Below are positions 7,934 to 17,432 of a DNA stretch of 64,000 nucleotides, one piece after another. The translations under genes and the position numbers were made by a program. Position 1 is the stretch's first letter. Every line of letters begins with the position of its first letter. The notes under the pieces were generated by a model that ran no database searches, had not been told where the DNA came from, and saw nothing but the letters and a program-made list of their open reading frames with translations. Origin of the DNA: G965200765 sp965200765 (GTDB lineage: Bacteria > Pseudomonadota > Gammaproteobacteria > Arenicellales > JAJDZL01); NCBI GenBank assembly GCA_965200765.1, contig OZ241380.1, positions 62,001-126,000 of the forward strand. Reading direction: 5' to 3'.

Positions 7934-9112
7934 TTACGATTGCACGGTCGTGTAGCCTCGCAATCGGATGGAAAACTGCCTGAGTGCTTCAATGCCGGAT
8001 TCTTCAGCTGCCCGGCACCACTCTTCCAAAGATTTGTGCAAGTTTTCGTATGAAGAGGAAGAGCGCGCCGCAATGTTGTGCAACGCCTCTCGCATGGCAT
8101 AAGCCTTTCGCAGACGTTTGTTTGTTTCCAGAAATCCCTGGAGATATTCGCGCTTGGCACCGCTGAGACTGGAACCTTCGTACTTGAGAAGTTTCCTGGC
8201 GCGTTTCATTTTCTTGCGGTACTCTCCGGTTGCCGAGCGCATTTCTTCGCGGCACACATTCACCAGTACATCATTGAAATACCGTGCCAGCACCTCGAAG
8301 CGATTTGAAACGAATGCTTTGGCCGTTTCAATATCGCAACTTTGCTTTTCTGTATCATGCGCCAAAACAGGTATTTTTCTGCGTATCTTCAGCAAGTCGA
8401 GTGCTTGAAACAGTCGCACGTACTGCCAGCCCAGATCAAATTCCCATGGCTTTACAGAGAACTGTGCAGAACTGGCGTAGGCATGATGATTGTTGTGCAA
8501 TTCTTCTCCGCCGATGATAAATCCCCAAGGAACGATGTTTCGACTTGCATCCGGGAGTTCGAAATTCCGATATCCCATAAAGTGTCCGACACCATTGATT
8601 ACGCCAGCCGCCCAAAAGGGAATCCAGAACATTTGTACGATCCAGACCAACACGCCTGCCAAAGGCCCGAACAGCAACAGATAGATCACAAGCAAAAGGG
8701 AGATTCCGTAGTTCGGATGTTTTGCATAGATTTTTTGTTCCAGCCAATCGTCCGGTGTGCCTTTTCCAAATTTATTCAGCGTGTCTTGCTGACTAGCGGC
8801 TTTTCGGTACAGTAACCAGCCGCCCCAAAGCACCGCATTGATCCCTTGCTTTTGCGGACTGTGTGGGTCATCGTCGGTTTCTACAGTCGCATGATGCTTT
8901 CGGTGTACTGCAACCCATTGCTTGGTTACGATACCTGTGGTCAACCACAGCCAGAACCTGAAGAAGTGCGCCAGTCCCGGACCAAGATCAAGTGCCGAGT
9001 GTGCCTGACTTCGATGCAAATAAACGGTTACAGAGACGATGGTGACGTGTGTCAAAAGCAAAGATGCCAGAACATATCCCCACCAGGGAAAGTCAAAAAC
9101 AGCAAAACTCAC
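7934..9112 (-). CDS. acyl-CoA/lipid delta-9 fatty acid desaturase (DesA-like)
   Basis: An integral membrane di-iron desaturase that introduces a double bond into acyl chains. The three histidine boxes are H33RSQAH38, H70RKHH74 and H206NNHH210, with hydrophobic segments around 11-30, 50-62, 137-160 and 163-178. The length of 392 fits the proteobacterial class with a long cytoplasmic C-terminus. That tail, from about residue 265, is charged and helical (FETNKRLRKAYAMREALHNI... then LEEWCRAAEESGIEALRQF) and resembles the C-terminal helical part of ISL3-type transposases. This looks like a family trait and not a recent fusion. Confidence 0.9.
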   Translation of the reverse strand: MSFAVFDFPWWGYVLASLLLTHVTIVSVTVYLHRSQAHSALDLGPGLAHFFRFWLWLTTGIVTKQWVAVHRKHHATVETDDDPHSPQKQGINAVLWGGWLLYRKAASQQDTLNKFGKGTPDDWLEQKIYAKHPNYGISLLLVIYLLLFGPLAGVLVWIVQMFWIPFWAAGVINGVGHFMGYRNFELPDASRNIVPWGFIIGGEELHNNHHAYASSAQFSVKPWEFDLGWQYVRLFQALDLLKIRRKIPVLAHDTEKQSCDIETAKAFVSNRFEVLARYFNDVLVNVCREEMRSATGEYRKKMKRARKLLKYEGSSLSGAKREYLQGFLETNKRLRKAYAMREALHNIAARSSSSYENLHKSLEEWCRAAEESGIEALRQFSIRLRGYTTVQS

Positions 9113-9133
9113 AGTTTGGTGATCTCCGTTTGG

Positions 9134-9352
9134 TTAACGTTCACGGTAAAAAATCCGTCCTTTGGTCAAATCGTATGGAGACAACTGAACATGCACCGTA
9201 TCACCCTTGCTGATTCGAATATAGTTCTTGCGAACCCTGCCTGAAATATGGGCAGTAATCATGTGATCGTTTTCGAGTCGTACACGAAAAGTGGTGTTGG
9301 GCAACGTGTCCTCAACGACACCCTTCATTTCAATATGATGTTCTTTTGGCAC
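9134..9352 (-). CDS. infA: translation initiation factor IF-1
   Basis: A 72-residue OB-fold protein, the exact IF-1 length. IEMKGVVEDTLPNTTFRV, HISGRVRKNYIRI, GDTVHVQLSPYDLTKGRI and the terminal YRER are diagnostic. It binds the ribosomal A site during initiation. It sits 21 bp upstream of the desaturase gene, and 208 bp of apparently gene-free DNA separates it from the methyltransferase gene. Confidence 0.97.
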   Translation of the reverse strand: MPKEHHIEMKGVVEDTLPNTTFRVRLENDHMITAHISGRVRKNYIRISKGDTVHVQLSPYDLTKGRIFYRER

Positions 9353-9560
9353 AGCAAGTGATTTTTTGTAGAAACTTCATTATAACGGATTGCATCACAT
9401 TCAATCGGTCAATAAGAATAATGATTTTACTGGCATTGCGTCAAATTTAAATCCGGATTCAAAGGCCATTTCAAGTGCAAATGACTCCAAATATGAATCA
9501 ATGCCATTAAAATCCAACCCATGGTGCTGTTCTGTACCTGTTCATTGTCTTGGTAACGAC

Positions 9561-10289
9561 TCATACCTGCCCTTGGAAAGGTACATTGACATAACGAATT
9601 GATTCTGTGTTGTTCCAGGCAATTCCATAGATCACTCGCAACAGGGAATTTTGTTCGATTTTCGTACGAATCCTGTTGTCTGGAGACGCATCTTTGGCAG
9701 GAATTTTCGAAACTTGTGGATTCCATGCAGAGTATTGGAAATGATGTGAAATCTGCTCAAATCCAATGCAGGGGTAGGTGTTGAGGTCAAGGTCAACTAC
9801 CGGATTGGTCAGCCCCAATTCCAGTAGCAGGTCTCCCAAGTCCGGCATTTCAATCGATTCTTGCTGTGGTAACTTGGCACCATCCGAGTCAAGTTCGGGT
9901 ACATTTGTTTCCGTGGCGGAGTCAGTTGCCAAGACGGCAAATATGAGCAAGCCGGCAGGGCGGAGGACTTTTCTGCATTCTGAAAAAAATTCGGTTGGCG
10001 CGTATAAGGAGCCGGCCAGATTCGAGACCATCAAATCGACTGAATTGCTTTCCACGTCAAACTGGAAGTCGGTTTCCGCGAACTCCTGATTGACTACTAT
10101 CGCGTCTGGAAACTTGCTCACAAGTAATTGGGAAAGATAGGCCGAGTCCCAGCTAAGGTTGAAGATCCGTTCGGGTTGAATCTTGACAAAGTCAAGCCTT
10201 TCAACGAGCTCGTCAGCGATGCTGGCAACTACAGACGAAGACTCGGCAAGCGATTCGTAAACATCTTGATACTCTTGATGTCTGACCAT
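9561..10289 (-). CDS. class I SAM-dependent methyltransferase, BioC/NDUFAF5-like and divergent
   Basis: A 242-residue Rossmann-fold methyltransferase. The order of elements fits BioC-type enzymes: motif I region RIFNLSWDSAYLSQLL, acidic VVNQEF, ESNSVDLMVSNLAGSL, then EFFSECRKVLRPAGLLIFAV. Motif I lacks the usual glycine-rich E/DxGxGxG loop, so SAM binding may be altered or lost. The C-terminal part (NSLLRVIYGIAWNNTES) resembles the BioC tail. It lies upstream of infA and 26 bp downstream of coaE. BioC activity is not established. Confidence 0.6.
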   Translation of the reverse strand: MVRHQEYQDVYESLAESSSVVASIADELVERLDFVKIQPERIFNLSWDSAYLSQLLVSKFPDAIVVNQEFAETDFQFDVESNSVDLMVSNLAGSLYAPTEFFSECRKVLRPAGLLIFAVLATDSATETNVPELDSDGAKLPQQESIEMPDLGDLLLELGLTNPVVDLDLNTYPCIGFEQISHHFQYSAWNPQVSKIPAKDASPDNRIRTKIEQNSLLRVIYGIAWNNTESIRYVNVPFQGQV

Positions 10290-10315
10290 GACGCTGAAAT
10301 GAACCCAGGCAAATT

Positions 10316-10933
10316 CTATTGCATTGATTTGGCGAGTTGAACGTATTGCTGATGATAGAAGTTCACCGATTCGCGAAGTTCGTCAATTGAACCCGAATTC
10401 TCAATCACATCATCTGCCAATGCAAGTCGCTCCTCCCGAGTCGCCTGAGACCGGATGATTCGTTCAAGTTCTTCTCTTGATTGTTGTCCGCGTGCTTCTG
10501 CTCGCGCCAGTTGCAAGTCGGCGCTTGCATCCACCACCAAGACACGGTCCAACGGATACTTCCTTTTTGACTCGGCAAGCAAGGGGATGACAATGACGCA
10601 GTAAGCGCAGTCCAGTGCATCAAGTTGGTGAAACACTTCAGCACGGATTTTCACATGAAGAATTTCCTCGAGCAACTGACGTTTCGAAGGGTCCTCAAAA
10701 ACAATCTTCCTCAGTATTGCCCGATTCAGTCGACCATCGTTTCCAACTACGGTGCTACCGAACGCTTCAACAATTTCTTCAAATGCGGGCAATCCCGGCT
10801 CAACCAATTCTTTTGAGATTACATCGGTATCGATTACCGGAACGCCCAACTCGCTGAACCGGTCGCTGACCGCTGTCTTGCCGCTTCCGATTCCACCGGT
10901 AATTCCGACTACCAGCATTTTCGACTCACTCAA
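10316..10933 (-). CDS. coaE: dephospho-CoA kinase
   Basis: Catalyses the last step of CoA synthesis, ATP-dependent 3'-phosphorylation of dephospho-CoA. Walker A GITGGIGSGKT at residues 10-20, the DTDVISKELVEPG substrate region and the LID-type arginines in RSQATREERLALAD are visible. At 205 residues it matches E. coli CoaE (206). It overlaps mnmA by 4 bp (ATGA), so the two are translationally coupled. Confidence 0.95.
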   Translation of the reverse strand: MSESKMLVVGITGGIGSGKTAVSDRFSELGVPVIDTDVISKELVEPGLPAFEEIVEAFGSTVVGNDGRLNRAILRKIVFEDPSKRQLLEEILHVKIRAEVFHQLDALDCAYCVIVIPLLAESKRKYPLDRVLVVDASADLQLARAEARGQQSREELERIIRSQATREERLALADDVIENSGSIDELRESVNFYHQQYVQLAKSMQ

Positions 10934-12012
10934 CCGCCCAAGGGTTCAACACTTTCAATTGCTGCGCCGCCCAAGCAGGTGTCGCGGTCGTAAAACACGA
11001 CAGACTGTCCGGGCGTAACAGCTCTTTGCGGTTCCAAAAATTCAACGATTGCCTTGCCATTATTCAACGGAGTGATTTGACAGGAATGCTCTTCTGTTGA
11101 ATATCGAACCTTTGCATGAGTTGCACGCGCATGCTCGGCATGGCCTGAAATCCAGTTGATCGAAGCTGTTCGGGCAACCTGACTGTACAACAACGGATTT
11201 TCATTACCTTGCGCTACACAAACCGTGTTGCGTCGAATATCCTTGTCCACAACATACCAGGCATCGCCTTCGCCGCCGATTCCAAGACCGGTGCGTTGTC
11301 CAATCGTGTACAAGTATGCACCTTCATGCTCACCAATCTGTTTGCCATCGGGCAATTCAATCGGTCCCTTGTTTGACCCCAGGTAACTCTTGATAAACGC
11401 GCGAAAGTTCCGTCGTCCGATAAAGCAAATGCCGGTACTGCCGCGCTTGTCATGTGTGCTCAGTCCGATTTTCTTCGCAGTCGCACGAACCTGTTCTTTC
11501 GTCATTTCGCCAACCGGAAAAATTACACGCTTCAATGCTTCATGGTTCAGTCCATGCAGGAAATAGGTTTGATCCTTTTGTGGGTCCACGGCCTTGAGCA
11601 GGGACATTTGTTCGTTGATTTTGGCGACGCGAGCATAATGTCCGGTTGCCACAAAATCGGCATCCAGACGTTCGGCCCATTGCGGAAACTCCCGAAACTT
11701 GATCTCCACATTGCAGACGATGTCCGGATTTGGTGTTCGCCCCGCCTTCAGTTCATCCAGAAAGCCCAGGAACACCCGTTGCCAGTATTCGTATGAAAAA
11801 TTGACTGTTTCCAGCGGAATGCCCAGAGTATCGCACACGGATTCGGCATCGGCAAGATCTTCAGCCGCGCCGCACTCATCGGCATCATCGTCTTCCCAGT
11901 TCTTCATGAACAGGCCGGTTACCTTGTAGCCTTTTTCCCGCAACAAGGCCGCTGACACGGACGAGTCCACACCGCCGGACATGCCGACGACAACATGAGT
12001 TCCGGGTTTCAT
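10930..12012 (-). CDS. mnmA: tRNA-specific 2-thiouridylase MnmA
   Basis: Thiolates U34 of the Lys, Glu and Gln tRNAs. I chose ATG at 12012 (MKPGTHVVVGMSGG), giving 360 residues like E. coli MnmA (368); an upstream extension to 12129 is open but has no family match. The PP-loop SGGVDSS is at 12-18, with catalytic C100 in NPDIVCNVEIKF and C196 in GSTGICFIG. FMKNWEDDD and the GQRTGLGIGG region are also typical. Confidence 0.95.
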   Translation of the reverse strand: MKPGTHVVVGMSGGVDSSVSAALLREKGYKVTGLFMKNWEDDDADECGAAEDLADAESVCDTLGIPLETVNFSYEYWQRVFLGFLDELKAGRTPNPDIVCNVEIKFREFPQWAERLDADFVATGHYARVAKINEQMSLLKAVDPQKDQTYFLHGLNHEALKRVIFPVGEMTKEQVRATAKKIGLSTHDKRGSTGICFIGRRNFRAFIKSYLGSNKGPIELPDGKQIGEHEGAYLYTIGQRTGLGIGGEGDAWYVVDKDIRRNTVCVAQGNENPLLYSQVARTASINWISGHAEHARATHAKVRYSTEEHSCQITPLNNGKAIVEFLEPQRAVTPGQSVVFYDRDTCLGGAAIESVEPLGG

Positions 12013-12191
12013 ACTCACAACATTCTTACCTGAATTTCGCCTTGCTGTATTCAAATTTGCTGCAATTTTTGATATTGTACTTGTTCCATGGAGATTGCTG
12101 ACAGACTCGAAGAGAAATTTGCAGTGCAAATCAATCCATAATTCAATATAAATACGAGAACAGATTTATCCAACTCAAAAAGGGGAATCAG

Positions 12192-12506
12192 GTGCAAGAA
12201 TTTTATACGGCTACAACCGACTTGAAGACTCAGCGGACCAAGCCGAAGCTCAAGAAACCCAGACTGTACAAGGTCATCCTTGTCAATGACGACTATACGC
12301 CGATGCATTTCGTTGTCTATGTCCTGCAGAAGTTTTTTGCCATGCCTGAAGATCGTGCAGTGAGCATCATGTTGAATGTTCATCAAAGAGGCCGCGGAAT
12401 CTGCGGAGTCTATGCGCGTGAAATTGCGGAAATGAAAGTCCGCGATGTGCTGGATTGCGCCCGCAGACACAATCACCCGCTTCAATGCACAATGGAGCCG
12501 GAGTAA
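12192..12506 (+). CDS. clpS: ATP-dependent Clp protease adaptor ClpS
   Basis: Delivers N-degron substrates to ClpAP. The fold signature KVILVNDDYTPMHFVVYVL, then MLNVHQRGRGICGVYAREIAEMK, is complete. The NDDYTPM segment and the following helix form the N-end-residue pocket. Length 104 (E. coli 106). The start is GTG at 12192, preceded by AGGGGAA. The stop is one base before the clpA GTG, so the pair is coupled. Confidence 0.96.
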   Translation: MQEFYTATTDLKTQRTKPKLKKPRLYKVILVNDDYTPMHFVVYVLQKFFAMPEDRAVSIMLNVHQRGRGICGVYAREIAEMKVRDVLDCARRHNHPLQCTMEPE

Positions 12507-12507
12507 A

Positions 12508-14754
12508 GTGTTTTCAGAAAGCCTGGAGCAGTCCCTCAAGACGGCCGTCGAACATGCAAAAAACAGACAGCATGAATTTGTAACGGTTGAACATTTGCTG
12601 TTGTCCCTTCTGGACGACGAGAAAATCCTTGAAATTCTCAATAATTGCGGTGCGCGACCGACCGAGTTGCGGCAGGAACTGGAAGTATTTCTTAACGATA
12701 AACATGTTCCAACCATGCAACATAATCAGCCGGAACCGCGCACTACGCACGGATTTCGCAGGGTTCTTCAGCGTGCGGTCTTGCATGTGCAAAATGCGGG
12801 CCGTCAAGAAGTCGACTGCAAGAACGTTCTGATTGCCATTTACGGTGAAAATGAGTCTTTCGCGGTGCATTTTCTGCATGAGCAAAATGTTCAGCGCTAC
12901 GACGTTGTGCGCTACGTTGCACACGGTACGGGGAAATTGCTGGAAAGCGATGATGAAACGCTCGCCGATGTGGAAAGCGACAATGAAGTCAAACAGAAGA
13001 ACCCGTTAAAGAAATTCCTGCAAAATCTGAATGAACGTGCAACGCAGGGCAAAATTGACCCTCTGATTGGCAGGAAGCTGGAACTCGAAAGAACGGTACA
13101 GATTCTCTGCCGTCGCAGAAAAAACAATCCGTTGTTTGTTGGTGATGCAGGAGTCGGGAAAACCGCGATTGCAGAAGGGCTGGCCAAGCGAATTGTTGAA
13201 GCTGATGTACCGGAGTTGCTTGCAGACAGCAATATTTATGCTCTTGACATGGGGGCGTTGCTTGCTGGCACCAAATTCCGCGGTGATTTTGAGCAACGAT
13301 TGAAATCGGTGGTCCGTGAATTGAAGAAGGATCCCGGTGCAATTTTGTTCATCGACGAAATTCATACTGTTATTGGTGCAGGTGCCGCCTCCGGTGGCAC
13401 AATGGATGCTTCCAACATATTGAAGCCGTTGCTGGTGTCCGATGAACTTCGATGCATGGGGTCGACGACCTACCAGGAGTATCGTGGCATCTTTGAGAAG
13501 GACCGGGCCTTGGCGCGTCGTTTTCAGAAGATTGATGTGCTGGAGCCAACCATTGATGAGTCTGTGGAAATACTGCGCGGACTCAAATCCAGTTTCGAAA
13601 TGTATCATAGTGTTCGCTACACATTGCCGTCGTTGCGTGCTGCGGTTGAATTGTCTGCGCGCTATATCAACGACCGCAAACTGCCTGACAAGGCCATTGA
13701 TGTTATTGATGAAGCCGGCGCGCGAAGCCGGTTGCAACCTGCGTCGAAACGCAAGAAAACCATTGGCGTGAAAGATATAGAGGATATTGTTTCCCGCATA
13801 GCGCGAGTGCCTTCCAGAACGATTTCTGCAAGCGACATGAGTACGTTGCGCAACGTTGAAAGGGACTTGAAACTGGTAGTGTTCGGACAGGACGAGGCAA
13901 TTGAGTCTCTTGGAAGTGCGATCAAATTGTCACGGTCAGGACTGTCCAGTCCGGACCGGCCAATTTCAACTTTTTTGTTTTCGGGTCCGACCGGTGTTGG
14001 TAAAACAGAGGTGACTCGTCAACTGGCAAACACACTCGGCATTGAGTTGATTCGTTTTGACATGTCGGAGTATATGGAGCCACACACAGTTTCCCGATTG
14101 ATTGGGGCGCCTCCCGGTTATGTCGGATTCGACCAGGGCGGATTGTTAACCGAAGCAGTGAACAAGTCGCCGCATGCAGTTCTGTTGCTGGATGAGATTG
14201 AAAAAGCGCATTACGATGTATTCAATATCCTGTTGCAAGTCATGGACTATGGTACTCTGACTGACAACAATGGAAGAAAAACCGACTTTCGCAATGTGGT
14301 TATCGTTATGACCACGAATGCGGGAGCTGCCGATATTACCCGATCATCCATCGGATTTACAGAGCAGGATTATTCCTTTGACGACATGCAGGCAATCAAG
14401 CGCACATTTACACCCGAGTTTCGCAATCGGGTGGATGCCATCATTCAGTTCAATCCACTGGACCAAGACACCATTTTGCTGGTGGTTGACAAATTTCTGC
14501 TTGAACTTGAGCAGCAGCTCAACGACAGGAAGATTGAGCTTTCTGTGAGTGGAGGTTCAAGAAAATGGCTGGCGGAGAAAGGATTTGATGTCACGATGGG
14601 GGCGCGGCCCATGGCTCGAGTAATCCAGGATGAAATCAAGAAAAAGATTGCTGACGAAGTGCTGTTCGGGTCACTTGCAAGCGGTGGAAAACTCAAAATC
14701 ACTGTAAAAGGCAAGCAGTTGAATTTGAAATTTACACCAATTGTTGAAGGATAG
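12508..14754 (+). CDS. clpA: ATP-dependent Clp protease ATP-binding subunit ClpA
   Basis: A hexameric AAA+ unfoldase partner of ClpP and ClpS. I use GTG at 12508 (MFSESLEQSLKTAVEH), giving 748 residues like E. coli ClpA (758). Features: N-domain repeats, Walker A1 GDAGVGKT at 212-219, D1 Walker B LFIDEIHT, Walker A2 GPTGVGKT at 493-500, D2 LLLDEIEKAH, and an IGF ClpP-docking loop at 615-617. ClpP is not encoded in the window. An imperfect hairpin (CGTC-T-CAACC / GGTTG-GACG, 14779-14802) follows the stop but lacks a T-run. Confidence 0.97.
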   Translation: MFSESLEQSLKTAVEHAKNRQHEFVTVEHLLLSLLDDEKILEILNNCGARPTELRQELEVFLNDKHVPTMQHNQPEPRTTHGFRRVLQRAVLHVQNAGRQEVDCKNVLIAIYGENESFAVHFLHEQNVQRYDVVRYVAHGTGKLLESDDETLADVESDNEVKQKNPLKKFLQNLNERATQGKIDPLIGRKLELERTVQILCRRRKNNPLFVGDAGVGKTAIAEGLAKRIVEADVPELLADSNIYALDMGALLAGTKFRGDFEQRLKSVVRELKKDPGAILFIDEIHTVIGAGAASGGTMDASNILKPLLVSDELRCMGSTTYQEYRGIFEKDRALARRFQKIDVLEPTIDESVEILRGLKSSFEMYHSVRYTLPSLRAAVELSARYINDRKLPDKAIDVIDEAGARSRLQPASKRKKTIGVKDIEDIVSRIARVPSRTISASDMSTLRNVERDLKLVVFGQDEAIESLGSAIKLSRSGLSSPDRPISTFLFSGPTGVGKTEVTRQLANTLGIELIRFDMSEYMEPHTVSRLIGAPPGYVGFDQGGLLTEAVNKSPHAVLLLDEIEKAHYDVFNILLQVMDYGTLTDNNGRKTDFRNVVIVMTTNAGAADITRSSIGFTEQDYSFDDMQAIKRTFTPEFRNRVDAIIQFNPLDQDTILLVVDKFLLELEQQLNDRKIELSVSGGSRKWLAEKGFDVTMGARPMARVIQDEIKKKIADEVLFGSLASGGKLKITVKGKQLNLKFTPIVEG

Positions 14755-14823
14755 GGAAAACAGCTGATACTGAAAATCCGTCTCAACCAATAGGGTTGGA
14801 CGTCCCGGTACCCCCAAGTTGTG

Positions 14824-15570
14824 TCATTCGATCGACTGAAGTTCCAGTACCAAGGTCGGCTTGTCCTTGAATTTTTCAATTTTCACCGGAATATTGCCCC
14901 AATCCGGTGCAACCCAAATGGTATAGCTGCGGTTGTCATTGTAAACATCTTGCAGAGTCGTACGCCAAGCGAGAACAGTTCCCATTTCTGTTGTTATTTC
15001 TTCTGAAACAGGTGCTCCATACGAATAGGTGTAAAGTTTTCTCCCTTCAAGTATGCTGACTTGCTGATCTTGCGTCTGAATTGATTGTCCAAGAATTAAA
15101 GCTGCATACCAGGCGCCATTGTCAAGAACAGGATTTTCAGGCAAATCAATTGCTGTTTCATTCGAGAATACGACCTTGCCTTGGTTCCAGTCAAATTTGG
15201 CGTTGTAAGTTTCCGACTGATCGTCGCTTTCCACCCAAAATTGATTCGGAGTCACAATCTGGTTTTCAATCTGAAAAACTGATCTGTGCGTGTAGGACGG
15301 GCTTCCGAGTAATTCGGCAAAAGCATTCGGTTCTACATGGTCATCCACAAAATATGCGCCATCGCGTTGTCCGACTGTCTTGATGCTGTGACCTGCCGAC
15401 ATGCCTTTGTATGTAATACTGTAGGTTGCCCGAAATTGCGACTGTGCATCAGTAGTGTCGGTCGCCAGCAATCCAGCTACTGCCGCAACCAGCAACGCAA
15501 AACCAAGTTGCATTGGTCGTCTGATGGGTTGTTGTGAAGAAAAACTAGTTCTTATGTGCCTGAATTTCAT
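14824..15570 (-). CDS. DUF3108 domain-containing secreted protein
   Basis: A 248-residue exported protein. A hydrophobic segment (MQLGFALLVAAVAGLL, residues 20-35) after basic residues makes a signal peptide, so either M1 or M20 could be the start. The mature part begins with the DUF3108 pattern FRATYSITYKGMSAGHS and carries an alternating beta-strand pattern to the end. DUF3108 proteins are often encoded beside purN/purM in gammaproteobacteria; here the frame overlaps purN by 26 bp if M1 is used. The function is not established. Confidence 0.8.
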   Translation of the reverse strand: MKFRHIRTSFSSQQPIRRPMQLGFALLVAAVAGLLATDTTDAQSQFRATYSITYKGMSAGHSIKTVGQRDGAYFVDDHVEPNAFAELLGSPSYTHRSVFQIENQIVTPNQFWVESDDQSETYNAKFDWNQGKVVFSNETAIDLPENPVLDNGAWYAALILGQSIQTQDQQVSILEGRKLYTYSYGAPVSEEITTEMGTVLAWRTTLQDVYNDNRSYTIWVAPDWGNIPVKIEKFKDKPTLVLELQSIE

Positions 15571-16222
15571 GCAAGTTCAAATATTGCTCAACTGATATTT
15601 CACCATCCAGTAAAACTTTGCCGTCTCCAATGCTTAGTCGGCCTTCGCCAAACCACTGTATCGCTTTCGGATAAATTATATATTCACAAGCATGAACTCT
15701 CTGTTGCAACTCGTTCGCTGTTTCACCTGTCTTCACTTTTAGCTCAGCCTGCAAGATGATCGGACCAGCATCCAGTTCCGGGACCACAAAGTGCACCGTA
15801 GCACCATGAAAAGTTTCACCGGCTTCCAGCACTCTCTGATGAGTATTCAAACCTTTGTAGGTCGGGAGCAACGATGGATGAATGTTCATGATTCGGGATT
15901 CATATGCTTTCACGAAATCGCCGGATAGAATTCGCATGAAACCGGCCAGCACGATCAGTTGCGGATGGTATAAATCCAGTACTTGAAGAACTTGCTTGTC
16001 ATATCTGGACCGGTCAGGGTAGTTTTCAGGATTGACAAACTCTGTTGCAATACCGGCTTGCTTTGCGCGTTGCAATGCAAACGCGTCGGCAACATCACTG
16101 AGGACAACCACAATCTCAATCCTCAGTGCGCCATTTCTGATTTGGTTGATGATTGCCTGTAAATTCGAACCATTGCCGGAGGCCAGCACGGCGACGCGAA
16201 GCTTGCCGCTACTCATCGACAA
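15545..16222 (-). CDS. purN: phosphoribosylglycinamide formyltransferase
   Basis: The third step of purine synthesis, transferring formyl from 10-formyl-THF to GAR. ASGNGSNLQ at 14-22 binds the substrate phosphate. Catalytic N113 and H115 (NIHPSLLPTYKG) and D151 correspond to N106/H108/D144 of E. coli PurN. The length of 225 is slightly more than E. coli (212). It overlaps purM by 14 bp, the common purM-purN pair. Confidence 0.95.
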   Translation of the reverse strand: MSMSSGKLRVAVLASGNGSNLQAIINQIRNGALRIEIVVVLSDVADAFALQRAKQAGIATEFVNPENYPDRSRYDKQVLQVLDLYHPQLIVLAGFMRILSGDFVKAYESRIMNIHPSLLPTYKGLNTHQRVLEAGETFHGATVHFVVPELDAGPIILQAELKVKTGETANELQQRVHACEYIIYPKAIQWFGEGRLSIGDGKVLLDGEISVEQYLNLHEIQAHKN

Positions 16223-17249
16223 TTTGAACCTTACTGTTGTCTACTGACGGAACAATTTTTCCAATTGGATATGAAGTGAATCCCTTGTTCGCAAGAAACC
16301 GGATTGCTTCATCGGCATGATTTGCCGGAAGGACCACCACATAGCCGATTCCACAATTGAACACCGACAGCATTTCAGTATCGGCAATATTCCCGATATT
16401 TTGAAGCCACTCGAATTCCGGCGGGTGGTCCCAAGAATTTTGAATGATCCGCGCCATCAGACCATCAGGCATGATTCGTTTCACATTACCCGGTAGTCCG
16501 CCCCCTGTAATGTGAGCCATACCATGTATCGCAAACGTACTCAGAAGGTCTTGGACAACTGCCGCATAAATTTTTGTCGGAGCAAGCAGAATTTCTCCCA
16601 ATTGTCGGGAACCGATGCGGTGAGACAATGGAACCTTGTTGTCCTGAACAACTTTTCGAATCAGTGAAAAACCATTGGAGTGAAAGCCGCTGGATGTGAT
16701 TCCAATGACGGTGTCACCGGCACAAATTCGACTGCCATCCAGAATTTTTTTCTGTTCCACGATACCTACCGCAAATCCGGCCAAATCAAATTCCGATTTT
16801 GCGTAAATACCTGGCATCTCGGCAGTTTCACCGCCAATCAATGCAACTCCGGCGATTTCACATCCTCTGCCGATACCCTGGATGACTTCCTGCGCAATTT
16901 TCGGTTGCAACTGCCCGGTGGCAAAGTAGTCCAAAAAATACAACGGTTTCGCACCGTGTACGATAATGTCATTGACACACATGGCAACCAGATCAATGCC
17001 GATTGTGTCATGCTTTTTCAATTCGAATGCGAGCTTGAGCTTGGTACCAACACCGTCTGTACTGCTTACCAGTACAGGTTCCTGGTAGCCGACGGGGACT
17101 CTGTACAAGGCACCGAAGCTGCCGATTGAGCCGAGACACTCTGCGTTTTGAGTTCGCTTTGCTACAGGAATGATGGATTCCACCAAGTTGTCGGCGGCTT
17201 CAATATTCACCCCCGACTCCTGGTATATGGTCGCATTTGAATCTGGCAT
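16209..17249 (-). CDS. purM: phosphoribosylformylglycinamidine cyclo-ligase (AIR synthetase)
   Basis: Closes the imidazole ring in purine synthesis. I start at ATG 17249 (MPDSNATIYQESGVNIEA), giving 346 residues like E. coli PurM (345); the frame stays open to 17381 without family similarity. Diagnostic segments are VSSTDGVGTKLKLAFE, DLVAMCVNDI, GGETAEMPGIY and HITGGGLPGNVKRIMP. It is divergent from pgsA with about 180 bp between. Confidence 0.96.
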   Translation of the reverse strand: MPDSNATIYQESGVNIEAADNLVESIIPVAKRTQNAECLGSIGSFGALYRVPVGYQEPVLVSSTDGVGTKLKLAFELKKHDTIGIDLVAMCVNDIIVHGAKPLYFLDYFATGQLQPKIAQEVIQGIGRGCEIAGVALIGGETAEMPGIYAKSEFDLAGFAVGIVEQKKILDGSRICAGDTVIGITSSGFHSNGFSLIRKVVQDNKVPLSHRIGSRQLGEILLAPTKIYAAVVQDLLSTFAIHGMAHITGGGLPGNVKRIMPDGLMARIIQNSWDHPPEFEWLQNIGNIADTEMLSVFNCGIGYVVVLPANHADEAIRFLANKGFTSYPIGKIVPSVDNSKVQIVDE

Positions 17250-17432
17250 CTGGAGATAAGAGCTAGTGCAAGCGGCTAAATGATTTTCATTATAGGAATG
17301 TGGCTTTGATTCGATGCGATTTATTGCCTCTGACTGCTTGTCAAATCCGGTGTCAATCAGGTGAAACTGCGTTAGTAGCAAAGAATATTAAAATATACTT
17401 ATAGTCGTGATTATGTTGAAAAAAATTTGAAA

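Noticed and set aside
14779..14802. Hairpin after clpA as intrinsic terminator
   Set aside because: The stem has a bulge and no T-run follows on either strand.
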